Assembly (NCBI RefSeq): GCF_030499575.1
Contig: NZ_JASTLC010000001.1
Coordinates: forward strand, 9,758,001-9,822,000
Direction: 5' to 3'
DNA from: Streptomyces sp. DG2A-72
GTDB lineage: Bacteria; Actinomycetota; Actinomycetes; Streptomycetales; Streptomycetaceae
DNA: 64,000 bases
The translations under genes and the position numbers were made by a program. This document shows, one piece after another, positions 53,660 through 62,318 of this stretch. Within the stretch, counting starts at the first letter, position 1, and each line of letters opens with the position of its first letter. The notes under the pieces are model-generated. The model was given only the letters and a program-made list of their open reading frames with translations, had not been told where the DNA came from and did not search any database.

Positions 53660-55063
53660 TCAGTCCCCGATCCGGTCGATCTGCCGTAGCTTGTTGGTGG
53701 CGTCCAGGGCGGCGACCTTGTACGACTCCGCGAGCGTCGGGTAGTTGAACACCGCGTCGACCAGATAGTCCACCGTGCCGCCGCAGCCCATCACGGACTG
53801 CCCGATGTGAATCAGCTCGGTGGCCCCGGCGCCGAAGCAGTGCACACCCAGCAGCGAGCGGTCCTCGGGGGACACCAGCAGCTTCAGCATGCCGTGCGAG
53901 TCGCCGACGATCTGCCCGCGGGCCAGCTCCCGGTACCGGGCCACACCGACCTCGAACGGCACGGAGTCCTCGGTGAGTTGGTCCTCGGTCCGCCCGACGA
54001 AGCTGATCTCCGGGATGGTGTAGATGCCAATAGGCTGCAGGTTGTGCATCCGGCCCACCGGCTCCCCGCACGCGTGATACGCCGCCGCGCGCCCCTGCTC
54101 CATCGACGTGGCGGCCAGCGCCGGGAAGCCGATGACGTCGCCGACGGCGTAGATGTGCGGAACCTCCGTGCGGTAGTGCTCGTCGACCTTGATCCGGCCG
54201 CGCGGATCGGCGGTCAGGCCCGCCTTGTCGAGGTCGAGTTCATCGGTGAGGCCCTGCCGGCCGGCCGAGTACATCACCGCGTCGGCGGGGATCTTCTTGC
54301 CGCTCTCCAGAATGGTCAGCGTGCCGCGCGGATGACGCTCCACGGCGGCGACGGTCTCGCCGAAGCGGAACGTGACCGCGAGGTCCCGCAAGTGGTACTT
54401 GAGCGACTCGATGATCTCGACGTCGCACATGTCGAGCATCGCGGCACGCTTCTCGACGACGGTGACCTTGCTGCCGAGCGCGGCGAACATGGAGGCGTAC
54501 TCCATGCCGATGACTCCGGCGCCCACGATGACCATGGAGCGCGGTACGCGTTCGAGGGTGAGGACATTGTCCGAGTCCATGATCGTCCGGCCGTCGAACT
54601 CGACACTGTCCGGCCGCGCGGGCCGGGTGCCGGTCGCGATCACGATGTGCTCCGCGCTGAGCAGCCGCTCGTGGCCGGTGACCTCGCGCAGGGCGACGGT
54701 GTGGTCGTCGACGAAGTGGCCGGTGCCGGCGTACAGGGCGATGTGGTTGCGAGAGAGCTGGTTGCGGATGACGTCGACCTCGCGGCTGACCACGTGCTGG
54801 GTGCGGGCGGTCAGGTCGGCGACGGTGATGTCCTCCTTCAGCCGGTAGCTCTGCCCGTACAGATCGCGCTGGGTGAGCCCGGTGAGGTAGAGCACCGCCT
54901 CGCGCAGCGTCTTGGAGGGGATGGTGCCGGTGTGGATGGAGACCCCGCCGACCATGTCGGGGCGGTCGACGACGGCGACCCGGCGGCCGAGCTTGGCCGC
55001 GGCGATGGCGGCCTTCTGGCCGCCCGGACCGGATCCGATGACAAGCATGTCGAAGTCGGGCAC
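53660..55063 (-). CDS. sthA: Si-specific soluble NAD(P)+ transhydrogenase
   Basis: 467 residues of the flavoprotein disulfide reductase fold. It has [19 protein letters not shown] (FAD), then [19 protein letters not shown], where the two redox cysteines are absent as in SthA, and the NAD(P) motif [19 protein letters not shown]. The C-terminal part has [15 protein letters not shown] and [11 protein letters not shown]. It moves hydride between NADPH and NAD+ in the cytoplasm. The missing disulfide argues against lipoamide dehydrogenase or glutathione/mycothione reductase. Confidence 0.92.
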   Translation of the reverse strand: MPDFDMLVIGSGPGGQKAAIAAAKLGRRVAVVDRPDMVGGVSIHTGTIPSKTLREAVLYLTGLTQRDLYGQSYRLKEDITVADLTARTQHVVSREVDVIRNQLSRNHIALYAGTGHFVDDHTVALREVTGHERLLSAEHIVIATGTRPARPDSVEFDGRTIMDSDNVLTLERVPRSMVIVGAGVIGMEYASMFAALGSKVTVVEKRAAMLDMCDVEIIESLKYHLRDLAVTFRFGETVAAVERHPRGTLTILESGKKIPADAVMYSAGRQGLTDELDLDKAGLTADPRGRIKVDEHYRTEVPHIYAVGDVIGFPALAATSMEQGRAAAYHACGEPVGRMHNLQPIGIYTIPEISFVGRTEDQLTEDSVPFEVGVARYRELARGQIVGDSHGMLKLLVSPEDRSLLGVHCFGAGATELIHIGQSVMGCGGTVDYLVDAVFNYPTLAESYKVAALDATNKLRQIDRIGD

Positions 55064-55209
55064 CTCCGGAGTTTGTCAGCCGGAAGACCTCTCGCGAAAG
55101 AGTGAACCGGCAACCACCTGGTCGGGCGGGGCCACCGCAAGTCCCTGAGGACGGTGGGAAGTTGCGCCCGCCGCTGCGACAACCGACCTCGCGGCGCGAT
55201 AATGCCCCC

Positions 55210-56331
55210 ATGGGCCATCGACTCGGTGACGCGAGCGCACCCGCCCGGCTGGCCGGCCCCGACGAGGGCATCGGCCGGGACGAGCTGGCCCTCGCCACCC
55301 GCAACCACGGCCTGCCGCTCGAGGCGCTGCGCTACGACATCACGCCGCCGGGCCTGCACTACGTACTCACGCACTACGACATCCCGTACGTCCCCCAGGA
55401 CGAGCCCTGGACCCTGACTCTCGGCGGCCTGGTCAGCCGCCCGCTCCGTCTCGACCTCGCCGACCTCCGGTCGTTTCCCCAGGTCACCACGCGTGTCACG
55501 CTGGAGTGCGCGGGCAACGGCCGTGCCCTGCTGACGCCCCGGCCGGTGAGCCAGCCCTGGCTCGTCGAGGCCGTCGGCACCGCCGACTGGACCGGCGTAC
55601 CGCTGCGACTGCTGCTCGCGGAGGCGGGCCTTGCCTCCGACGCGGTCGACGTGGTCTTCACCGGCGCCGACCACGGCGTGGAGCGCGGTGTCGAGCAGGA
55701 CTACCGGCGCGCGCTGCCCGTGGACGTGGCGACGGGCGCCGAGCCCGAGGTGCTGGTGGCGTACGCGATGAACGGCGCACCGCTGCCGCCGCAGCACGGC
55801 AGCCCGCTGCGCCTCGTCGTGCCCGGCTGGTACGGGATGGCACATGTGAAGTGGCTGCGCGAGATCACCGCCGTCGACACACCGTTCACGGGTTTCCAGC
55901 AGGCCGTCGCCTACCGGCTCAGGCAGCGCCCCGGGGACGAGGGCGAGCCGGTCACCCGTATCGCACCACGCGCCCTGCTGGTCCCGCCCGGCTTCCCGGA
56001 CTTCATGTCCAGGACCCGTATCGTCCGGCCGGGTCCGGTCACCATCGAGGGGCGTGCCTGGTCCGGGCAGGCACCGGTCACCCGCACCGAGGTCAGCACA
56101 GACGCCGGACGCACCTGGCACACCGCCGAGCTGACGCCGGACGACGGGCACCGCTGGGCGTGGCGCCGGTGGCACTTCACCTGGACGGCAACGCCCGGTG
56201 AGCACGTGCTCAGCGCAAGAGCCACCGACACCGAGGGCCACACCCAGCCGCTCCAGGCACCCTGGAACCGCGGCGGCTTCGCCAACAACCTGATCCAGCG
56301 GGTGCCCGTGCTGTGCGTCGCCGCGGTGTAG
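55210..56331 (+). CDS. Molybdopterin-dependent sulfite oxidase-family protein
   Basis: 373 residues. The molybdenum-binding Cys is in VTLECAGNGR, and further cofactor contacts are in GTADWTGVPLRLLL and VVPGWYGMAHVKWL. The C-terminal domain (about 270-370) is the Mo-co dimerisation fold, with TEVSTDAGRTW. No signal peptide is visible, so it is likely cytoplasmic. No strong ribosome-binding site precedes the ATG, while GATAAT lies at 55198-55203, so a leaderless mRNA is likely. The final base of its TAG stop is the first base of repeat copy E. Confidence 0.88.
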   Translation: MGHRLGDASAPARLAGPDEGIGRDELALATRNHGLPLEALRYDITPPGLHYVLTHYDIPYVPQDEPWTLTLGGLVSRPLRLDLADLRSFPQVTTRVTLECAGNGRALLTPRPVSQPWLVEAVGTADWTGVPLRLLLAEAGLASDAVDVVFTGADHGVERGVEQDYRRALPVDVATGAEPEVLVAYAMNGAPLPPQHGSPLRLVVPGWYGMAHVKWLREITAVDTPFTGFQQAVAYRLRQRPGDEGEPVTRIAPRALLVPPGFPDFMSRTRIVRPGPVTIEGRAWSGQAPVTRTEVSTDAGRTWHTAELTPDDGHRWAWRRWHFTWTATPGEHVLSARATDTEGHTQPLQAPWNRGGFANNLIQRVPVLCVAAV

Positions 56332-56445
56332 CGCCCCGAAGGGGCGCGGGGAACTGCGCGACCAGCCACGACGGCGCCGCAGACGGCAGACGGCCCTTAG
56401 CGGCACCCCCAGCGGAGCGCTACCGCACCCCCAGCGGAGCGCTAC
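56331..56445 (+). repeat. Dispersed intergenic repeat, copy E, with duplicated end
   Basis: Hairpin GCGCCCC-GAA-GGGGCGC (56331-56347), whose first G is the last base of the stop codon, then GGGGAACTGCGCGACCAGCC and, at the end, two 21-base direct copies beginning GCACCCCCAGCGGAGC (56403-56423 and 56425-56445). The second copy overlaps the stop codon of the next gene. It probably terminates both convergent genes. Confidence 0.8.
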
Positions 56446-56645
56446 GGCAACATCTTGTCGAGTGCCGCCGGACCCTCCTTCGCCAGCTTGCGCTTCGCCC
56501 ACTCCATGTTGCGCGGTGTGATGTCCTTGCCGGAGGCAAGCACCAGGTCCTCCGGCGACACATCCGTGCCGGTGCGGGCGTGGAGCAGGGCGTCCGGGGT
56601 GGCGCGGTCCTCGGACGGCCCCGACGCTGAGTGTGACGTCGTCAT
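56442..56645 (-). CDS. Small conserved-looking hypothetical protein
   Basis: 67 residues, with PEDLVLASGKDITPRNMEWA and RKLAKEGPAALDKMLP. I recognise the type as a small soluble Streptomyces protein of unknown function. GAGGAG lies about 10 bases before the ATG. It ends within the 3' end of repeat copy E. Confidence 0.7.
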   Translation of the reverse strand: MTTSHSASGPSEDRATPDALLHARTGTDVSPEDLVLASGKDITPRNMEWAKRKLAKEGPAALDKMLP

Positions 56646-56803
56646 GATCTCTGCTCCTCGGGTCCGGATCGCTGCTACGGCCCCGCTGCGTTCATCGGGT
56701 CCACTATCACCATCGATCGCGGCGGCCCGCCCTGCATCCGGAGGCGCCGACGGATGTGACCCGAGGGCCCGGAGAAGCGCGTGTGGCGCCCGGTGCGCGG
56801 CCC

Positions 56804-57994
56804 CTAGAACGGCGTCAGCGTCAGCCGCACACCCGTGGGCGCCGTGTCCTGGATGTACGACGCGAAGTCGGCGACATCGTCGAAGGCGAAGCCGTACGCC
56901 TTGCCGTCCTCGGTGGCCGCGTGCATCGCCTTGGCGTAGTGGTTGGTGAGGCCGGTCGGGTAGAAGGCCGAGGGATCGGTGACCGGCTGGGCCGCGCCGT
57001 CGACCAGCGTCGAGCGGTTGAAACCGGCGCCGAGGACGGCGGCGACGGGACCGGTCGTGCCGTCGTTGGGCGCGGCGAGGCTGCCGGCGCAGAAGAGCAC
57101 GTCCCGGGTCGACGGCTTGGCGAAGGAGACCGCCGCGGGCCCCTCGAAGGCGAGCTGGTCGCCGCGGACCCGCCCGGTGAAGGTGCCCGCGTTGGTGGTG
57201 ACCTTGAGGTCACGCCCGGCGTACGTGCTCCACACCTCGTCGATGTAAGGGGCGAGGTAGTCGTCAGCGAACAGGCCCGCGTCCAGACCATGACCGGGCG
57301 CGATGACGCGCGTGTCGTCCACGACGAGGGACCCGAAGCCCTCGGTCTCCCGGACGGCGGCGAAGGCAGCCGCACGGCCTCCGTCGCGCAGTGTGCCGGT
57401 CGTCTGGTCCTTGGCGCCGGTCAGCCAGATGCTCAGCGGCACGCTGAACATGTCGACCATGGTCGTGTTGCAGAACATGCCGGCCGCGTTGTACGTGAAC
57501 TCGGCACAGTCGTGCAGCACCGGGTGGTTGGGGTCGGACTCGACCCAGCCCGCCGGGTACTGCGGCGCGGCGTTGCCGTTGCCGTCCGTGACCGCCTTGA
57601 GCTTGAGCTTCTCACCCAGGGACACATAGATGCGGCCCGACATGTACGGCAGGGTCAGCCGGGTCTCGCCGCTGCCGGCCAGGCTGATCGCGTAGTCGGT
57701 GAAACCGTCGGCGCCGTTGTCCGAGGCGGCGATCGGTGCGACGGTGCCGTCGGGCGTGACGCGGACCTGCCTGCCGTCCTGGTTGCCGACTATGTAGACG
57801 TGGACGGAGGCGTTGTCGAAGGAACCGCTGTTGTTGACGAGCGTCAGCGGAAGGGCGCCGTCCGCCGCCTTCGTGGTGTCGCCGGCGAGGGCGTCGGTGG
57901 CGATCGCGGCGACGCCGGGCGCGGCCACCGCCGCTCCCGCGAGGGCGAGAAGGAACCTGCGACGGCCGAGGGTGCGCTGGTGACGGGGTGTCAT
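56804..57994 (-). CDS. Secreted GH64 beta-1,3-glucanase
   Basis: 396 residues. A twin-arginine signal GRRRFLLALAGAAVAA leads to export. The mature domain shows LTLVNNSGSFDNASVHVYIV and the region IDEVWSTYAGRDLKVTTNAG typical of GH64, with the C-terminal YGFAFDDVADFASYI. GH64 enzymes release laminaripentaose from beta-1,3-glucan such as fungal cell walls. The length and absence of an added binding domain suggest a catalytic-only form. Upstream is a LacI-family-like operator, so catabolite or oligosaccharide induction is likely. Confidence 0.88.
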   Translation of the reverse strand: MTPRHQRTLGRRRFLLALAGAAVAAPGVAAIATDALAGDTTKAADGALPLTLVNNSGSFDNASVHVYIVGNQDGRQVRVTPDGTVAPIAASDNGADGFTDYAISLAGSGETRLTLPYMSGRIYVSLGEKLKLKAVTDGNGNAAPQYPAGWVESDPNHPVLHDCAEFTYNAAGMFCNTTMVDMFSVPLSIWLTGAKDQTTGTLRDGGRAAAFAAVRETEGFGSLVVDDTRVIAPGHGLDAGLFADDYLAPYIDEVWSTYAGRDLKVTTNAGTFTGRVRGDQLAFEGPAAVSFAKPSTRDVLFCAGSLAAPNDGTTGPVAAVLGAGFNRSTLVDGAAQPVTDPSAFYPTGLTNHYAKAMHAATEDGKAYGFAFDDVADFASYIQDTAPTGVRLTLTPF

Positions 57995-58026
57995 GTGGGG
58001 CTGTCTCCCGTGTAGTTGACGAAGAC

Positions 58027-58042
58027 CTGAGAGCGCTTTCAG
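58027..58042. promoter_or_regulatory. LacI-family-like operator of the GH64 gene
   Basis: CTGAGAGCGCTTTCAG is a 16-bp palindrome with one mismatched pair. The GAGCGCTC-like core resembles sites of Streptomyces CebR-type regulators. It lies 33 bases before the GH64 start. Confidence 0.6.
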
Positions 58043-58097
58043 TCGCATCCCTTTTACCTCTGGCCACTTGGGCAGGTCGATGGGCGGCACGATCGCT

Positions 58098-58125
58098 TTA
58101 TCCACGGATAAGGCGCGCTTAAGCG
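58098..58125. promoter_or_regulatory. Two adjacent palindromes in the GH64/GNAT divergent region
   Basis: TTATCC-AC-GGATAA (58098-58111) and CGCTTAAGCG (58116-58125) lie in the 337-base gap between the divergent GH64 and GNAT genes. They look like operator sites, but no regulator gene is adjacent. The remaining gap also holds the small ORF at 58232. Confidence 0.35.
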
Positions 58126-58231
58126 ACCTCCCCGCGGCGGCTGTTGTCGTGGGAAAAGCGATGGACGGGCACGGCGGAGCCCCGTACCGTGTGACGCCAC
58201 GCCCTGAGATGGCCGGAAGGAGGCGAGTGCC

Positions 58232-58288
58232 GTGCAGTTCACCACCATCCAGCGCTCCCTTTCCGTTGCCCCGGCGTGCTTCGTGTGA
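58232..58288 (+). CDS. Possible 18-residue leader peptide upstream of the GNAT gene
   Basis: GTG start with GGAGG eight bases upstream, encoding MQFTTIQRSLSVAPACFV, then TGA 43 bases before the GNAT start. The good ribosome-binding site is better than chance would suggest, but it is short and may not be translated. A leader role would be through coupling or attenuation. Confidence 0.4.
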   Translation: MQFTTIQRSLSVAPACFV

Positions 58289-58331
58289 CCGACCGGGAGC
58301 GCTCCCCGCAGCACGCATCCCGGAGGAATCC

Positions 58332-59219
58332 GTGACCGACCTGGTCATTCGTACGCTCGACGAGAGCGACGCCCATCTTTTCGACACGGCCCCCGACCCG
58401 CTGGGCGCCCGCGAGGCCCACCGGCTCACCCACCACCGCCCCGACTGGAAGCGGGTGGCGCTGTGCGACGGCACGGTCGTCGCCCGCGCGGCCTGGTGGG
58501 GCGGCCCCGACGACACCGAGCCCATCAACATCAACTGGTTCGACGTGGCCGACGGCGAGGAGGAAGCCGGAGCCGAACTCCTGCGCACAGCACCCTGGCA
58601 GGTCGAGGAACTGGAGTTCAACCTGCCCGGCGGCTGGCGCGACACGCCTCAGCTGCGTGCGGCTGCCGAGGCCCGCTTCACGGCCGTACGAGCCGCCGGT
58701 TTCGAGCTGCTGGTGGAGCGCTTCCTGTACCGGTGGACGCCCGAGTGCGGGCTGCCCGAGCGACCCGGACGCCTGCTCTTCGAGCCCGAGCCGGACGACG
58801 CGGTCTTCTACGACGCACTGCGCCGCATCCACTCCGTCACCCTCGACGCCCACGCCCGAGCCGTCATCGACTCAGGCGGCGTCGACCAGGCGGCCCAGGA
58901 GGAACTCGACTTCTTCCACTGGTGCCCCTCACCCCGGGAATGGTGGCAGGTGGCACGCACGCGTGCGGGCGAGCCGGTCGGCATCCACATCCCGGCCCAC
59001 AACCCGTCCGGCCCCTGCATCGGCTTCATCGGCGTCCTGCCCGAACAGCGCGGACACGGCTACGCCTACGACCTGCTCGTAGAGTGCACCCGCTTCCTCG
59101 TGGACCAGGGCGCTGAGTTCATCTCCGCCGCAACGGACCAGGGCAACTTCCCCATGGCGGCGCACTTCGCCAAGGCCGGGTATCCGGTGGTGAGGGAACG
59201 GGTCAACTTCCGGGCGTAG
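58332..59219 (+). CDS. GNAT family N-acetyltransferase
   Basis: 295 residues. The GNAT core is C-terminal: GFIGVLPEQRGHGYAYDLLV is the acetyl-CoA-binding motif, followed by ISAATDQGNFPMAAHFAKAG. The N-terminal half (about 1-150) looks like a diverged first GNAT domain. The acceptor is unknown. GTG at 58332 has GGAGG eight bases upstream. Its transcript may begin with the small ORF at 58232. Confidence 0.85.
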   Translation: MTDLVIRTLDESDAHLFDTAPDPLGAREAHRLTHHRPDWKRVALCDGTVVARAAWWGGPDDTEPININWFDVADGEEEAGAELLRTAPWQVEELEFNLPGGWRDTPQLRAAAEARFTAVRAAGFELLVERFLYRWTPECGLPERPGRLLFEPEPDDAVFYDALRRIHSVTLDAHARAVIDSGGVDQAAQEELDFFHWCPSPREWWQVARTRAGEPVGIHIPAHNPSGPCIGFIGVLPEQRGHGYAYDLLVECTRFLVDQGAEFISAATDQGNFPMAAHFAKAGYPVVRERVNFRA

Positions 59220-59229
59220 GTCCGGGGGG

Positions 59230-59337
59230 CAGCGCCCCGAAGGGCGCGGGGCTGTATCGATATGCGGCTCCGCCGCGTGGGCGCGACCAGCCCCCACCGG
59301 CCCGCGGCAAACGAACCACATCCAGTGGAGCGCCTAG
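59230..59337 (+). repeat. Dispersed intergenic repeat, copy D
   Basis: Hairpin GCGCCCC-GAA-GGGCGC (one G fewer), then the same blocks as copy A, including GGGCTGTATCGATATGCGGC and CAGCCCCCACCGGCCCGCGG. It ends with CAGTGGAGCGCCTAG, which overlaps the TAG stop of the gene on the opposite strand. Confidence 0.8.
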
Positions 59338-60218
59338 CCCGCATCGCCGTGCAACATCGCCTCCGCCGCCGCCAGGATCTCCGTGACCCGCAGGGCGAAC
59401 CCGGCGTCGCACGTATGCGGCTGACCCGTGCGGGCAGCGGTCCGCAGCGCATCGGCGGCCCGTGCCAGCGCGGCCACCGCTCCCTCCGCTCCCTCCGGCA
59501 GCAGCGTCGCTCCGGCCTCGCCCCGCAGCTCGACCTCGGCCCCGCCCGCCGCGGGCGGGGCCGTGAGGCTCAGCGTCAGCGTGCTCGACGCGCCGCCGGC
59601 GTGCTCGAGGACGAGATGCGCGGTGTCCCCGGGACCCGGCGCCACGGCCGCCACACGTCGTACGTCGCCCAGCACCGGCAGCAGGACGGACAGGGCGTGT
59701 GGGCCGACATCCCACAGCGCGCCCTTCTCCCGCCGCCACGGCGTGGCGAACGGGCTGTCACCGGTGAACACCGAACCGAGCCACTGGGCCCGTGCCGTGA
59801 ACCAGCCCCCTCGCTCCGCCTGTTCGGTGATCCATGCCTCCGTACGGGTCTGGAACCGGGCGGTGAAGAAGACCACCGAGGCGACACCGGCCTCCCGCAC
59901 GGCCTCGACGACCGCCCGCCCCTCCTCGACCGTCAGCGCGAGTGGCTTGTCCAGCAGCAGATGGCATCCGGCCCGTGCGGCCCGCGCGGCGAGCCCCGCC
60001 TGGACGTTCGGGGGCAGGGCGACCGCGACGGCGTCCACATCGGCGAGCAGGGCGTCGACATCGTCGTACGCCCGTGTCCCGTGCCGTTCGGCCAGTTCCT
60101 TGGCGGCCTCCGGACGACGGCCCCATACGCCGGCGAAGTCCAGGTCGGGGTGCTCGCTCAGGGCGGGTGCGTGAGCCATCTGTGCCCAGGGGCCGGTGCC
60201 GAGCAGTCCTATGCGCAT
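59334..60218 (-). CDS. Gfo/Idh/MocA family oxidoreductase
   Basis: 294 residues, shorter than most relatives. It has the Rossmann motif GLLGTGPWAQMAHAPALSEH, the catalytic LLLDKPLALT (EKP form) and the C-terminal segment ALWDVGPHALSVLLPVLGDV with the conserved Asp and His. Substrate unknown, probably a sugar or polyol. AAAGG lies seven bases before the ATG. It is divergent from the aldo/keto reductase gene. Confidence 0.88.
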   Translation of the reverse strand: MRIGLLGTGPWAQMAHAPALSEHPDLDFAGVWGRRPEAAKELAERHGTRAYDDVDALLADVDAVAVALPPNVQAGLAARAARAGCHLLLDKPLALTVEEGRAVVEAVREAGVASVVFFTARFQTRTEAWITEQAERGGWFTARAQWLGSVFTGDSPFATPWRREKGALWDVGPHALSVLLPVLGDVRRVAAVAPGPGDTAHLVLEHAGGASSTLTLSLTAPPAAGGAEVELRGEAGATLLPEGAEGAVAALARAADALRTAARTGQPHTCDAGFALRVTEILAAAEAMLHGDAG

Positions 60219-60366
60219 GCCGTCGCCTTTCCGCGATGCCGAGCCGGGTGCCGGGCGAGCCTCGCACACGGACCCGGCCATGGAGCAACCGATTTGACGC
60301 AAAGACGCACGCGGGCGCGGATTGAGTCGCTCGCGTGCTGAATGCGTTCTCTTTCTTCTATTGGAC

Positions 60367-60385
60367 TGCTGGCCGCAGGCCAGCA
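60367..60385 (+). promoter_or_regulatory. Hairpin in the 5' region of the aldo/keto reductase gene
   Basis: TGCTGGCC-GCA-GGCCAGCA forms an 8-bp stem with a 3-base loop, 48 bases before the ATG. It may modulate transcription or translation. A CT-rich tract precedes it at 60344-60360. Confidence 0.35.
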
Positions 60386-60432
60386 AGGCTAAGCGGTGAT
60401 CCGCCACGACAGCCGAAAGAGGTCACGACCAC

Positions 60433-61290
60433 ATGCACACTCGCCGCATCGGTGACGTCGACGTCAGCGCGATCGGCCTGGGCGGTATGCCCATGTCGAT
60501 CGAGGGGCGACCGGACGAGGCCCGGTCCCTCGCGACCATCCACGCCGCGCTCGACGCCGGCGTCACGCTGATCGACACGGCGGACGCCTACCACCTGCAT
60601 GCCGACGAGGTCGGCCACAACGAGACGCTGATCGCCAAGGCCCTCGCCTCCCACGACCGGGGAGCGGACGTCCTGGTCGCCACCAAGGGCGGCCATCTGC
60701 GCCCCGGCGACGGCAGCTGGACCCGGGACGGCAGCCCCGAGCACATCAAGGCGGCCTGCGACGCGTCCCTGCGCCGGCTCGGCGTGGACGCCATCGGCCT
60801 CTACCAGTTCCACCGCCCCGACCCGCGCGTGCCCTACGCCGAGTCCGTCGGCGCGGTGCGCGACCTGCTGGACGACGGCAAGATCCGCATGGCGGGGATC
60901 TCCAACGCCGACCCGGACCAGATCAAGCAGGCGAACGAGATCCTCGGCGGACGCCTGGTCTCGGTGCAGAACCAGTTCTCCCCGGCCTTCCGCTCCAGCG
61001 AGCCGGAGCTGCGCCTGTGCGACGAACTCGGCATCGCGTTCCTGCCCTGGAGCCCGCTCGGCGGCATCGCCCGCTCCGGTGAACTCGGCTCCGTCCACGC
61101 GCCGTTCGCCCGCATCGCCGAGGCCCACGGCGTGAGCCCGCAGCGCGTCTGCCTGGCCTGGATGCTCGCCAAGTCGCCGGTCGTCGTACCGATCCCGGGC
61201 GCAAGCCGGCCAGAGACCATCCGGGACTCCTGCGAGGCCGCGGATCTGGTGCTCACGGCCGAGGAGATCGCCGAGCTGGACGCCACCTGA
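60433..61290 (+). CDS. Aldo/keto reductase
   Basis: 285 residues of the TIM-barrel AKR family. The catalytic set is visible: Asp/Tyr in LIDTADAYHLH, Lys in LVATKGGH and His in LYQFHRP. The cofactor region PWSPLGGIARSG and IPGASRPETI at the end are typical. It reduces an aldehyde or ketone with NADPH; the substrate is unknown. It is divergent from the Gfo/Idh/MocA gene and may share its regulation. Confidence 0.9.
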   Translation: MHTRRIGDVDVSAIGLGGMPMSIEGRPDEARSLATIHAALDAGVTLIDTADAYHLHADEVGHNETLIAKALASHDRGADVLVATKGGHLRPGDGSWTRDGSPEHIKAACDASLRRLGVDAIGLYQFHRPDPRVPYAESVGAVRDLLDDGKIRMAGISNADPDQIKQANEILGGRLVSVQNQFSPAFRSSEPELRLCDELGIAFLPWSPLGGIARSGELGSVHAPFARIAEAHGVSPQRVCLAWMLAKSPVVVPIPGASRPETIRDSCEAADLVLTAEEIAELDAT

Positions 61291-61473
61291 GCCGACGCCG
61301 GCCATCCCGCTCCGGACCGGGGCCGCTTCCGGTCCCGGTCACCGTGGCATTCACCAAGTCCTTCATCAGGAGGGCCGGTTCGCCGCTGGGCTGGTCGCGC
61401 GGGTCGCCGGGTCCCTAGGATGTATTCCCAGTCAGGCCAGTCCAGTTGGCGCGGCAACGAGGCCGGGGGAACG

Positions 61474-62292
61474 ATGCACACCGACAAAGAGCTGTCCACG
61501 TCGATCGACGCCGATGTGCCGACTGCCGCCCGGATGTACGACCACTACCTGGGCGGCAAGGACAACTACGCCGCCGACCGCGCGGCCTGCGCGGAACTCG
61601 ACAAGGTCGTGCCCAGCACCCGCCGGCTCGCCGTCAACAACCGGCGCTTCCTCCAGCGCGTCGTTCGAACGCTCGCCGAGGACCACGGAATCCGCCAGTT
61701 CCTCGACCACGGATCCGGCCTGCCCACCCAGGACAACGTGCACCAGGTCGCCCAGCGCGTGCACCCCGACTCCCACGTGGTCTACGTCGACAACGACCCC
61801 ATGGTGCTGGTCCACGGCCGGGCACTGCTGGAGCAGGACGAGCGCACCGCCGTCATCCACGCGGACATGCGCGAGACCAACGCGATCTTCGCGCACCCCG
61901 ACACCCGGCGCCTGATCGACTTCTCCCAGCCGGTCGCCGTGCTCTTCAACTCGGTGATGCACTGCATCCCGGACAGCGACACGGACGGCCCCCTCGCCCT
62001 GGCCCGCCGCGTGGCCGGACGACTGGCGCCCGGCAGCTTCATAGTCATGTGCCAGCTGGTCAGCGAGGACCCCGAAGTGCGCTCCTTCGTCACGGACTTC
62101 ATGGACAAGGCCACCCAGGGCCACTGGGGCCGTGTGCGGCAGGAGAAGGACGTCGCCGCACTCTTCGAAGGACTGGAGATCCTCGAACCGGGCCTCGTGG
62201 AGGTGTCCACGTGGCGGCCCGACTCCGAGGTGGCGCCCCGTCAGCTCACCCACGAATGGATCGAGTTCGGCGGCGTCGGCCGACTCCCCTGA
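61474..62292 (+). CDS. SAM-dependent methyltransferase (DUF574 type)
   Basis: 272 residues. The N-terminal PTAARMYDHYLGGKDNYAAD is the hallmark of this actinobacterial family, followed by the SAM-binding QFLDHGSGLPT and VVYVDNDPMVLVHG. Substrates of the family are largely unknown. GGGGG lies just before ATG 61474. TAGGAT at 61417-61422 may be the -10 box. It converges with the XRE regulator gene. Confidence 0.88.
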   Translation: MHTDKELSTSIDADVPTAARMYDHYLGGKDNYAADRAACAELDKVVPSTRRLAVNNRRFLQRVVRTLAEDHGIRQFLDHGSGLPTQDNVHQVAQRVHPDSHVVYVDNDPMVLVHGRALLEQDERTAVIHADMRETNAIFAHPDTRRLIDFSQPVAVLFNSVMHCIPDSDTDGPLALARRVAGRLAPGSFIVMCQLVSEDPEVRSFVTDFMDKATQGHWGRVRQEKDVAALFEGLEILEPGLVEVSTWRPDSEVAPRQLTHEWIEFGGVGRLP

Positions 62293-62318
62293 CGCCGGAC
62301 AGGACCCGCACTGTCAGG
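62288..62318. terminator. Inverted repeats between convergent genes
   Basis: CCTGAC (62288-62293) and GTCAGG (62313-62318) contain the two stop codons and can pair. An inner stem GACAG-N8-CTGTC (62298-62315) competes with them. Likely a short bidirectional terminator. Confidence 0.4.

Noticed and set aside
53660-55063. Dihydrolipoamide dehydrogenase or mycothione reductase
   Set aside because: The redox-active CxxxxC pair is absent ([14 protein letters not shown]), as in soluble transhydrogenase.
56403-56445. Two 21-base direct repeats as a possible CRISPR start
   Set aside because: Only two units with a one-base spacer and no cas genes; they are the duplicated end of an intergenic repeat.
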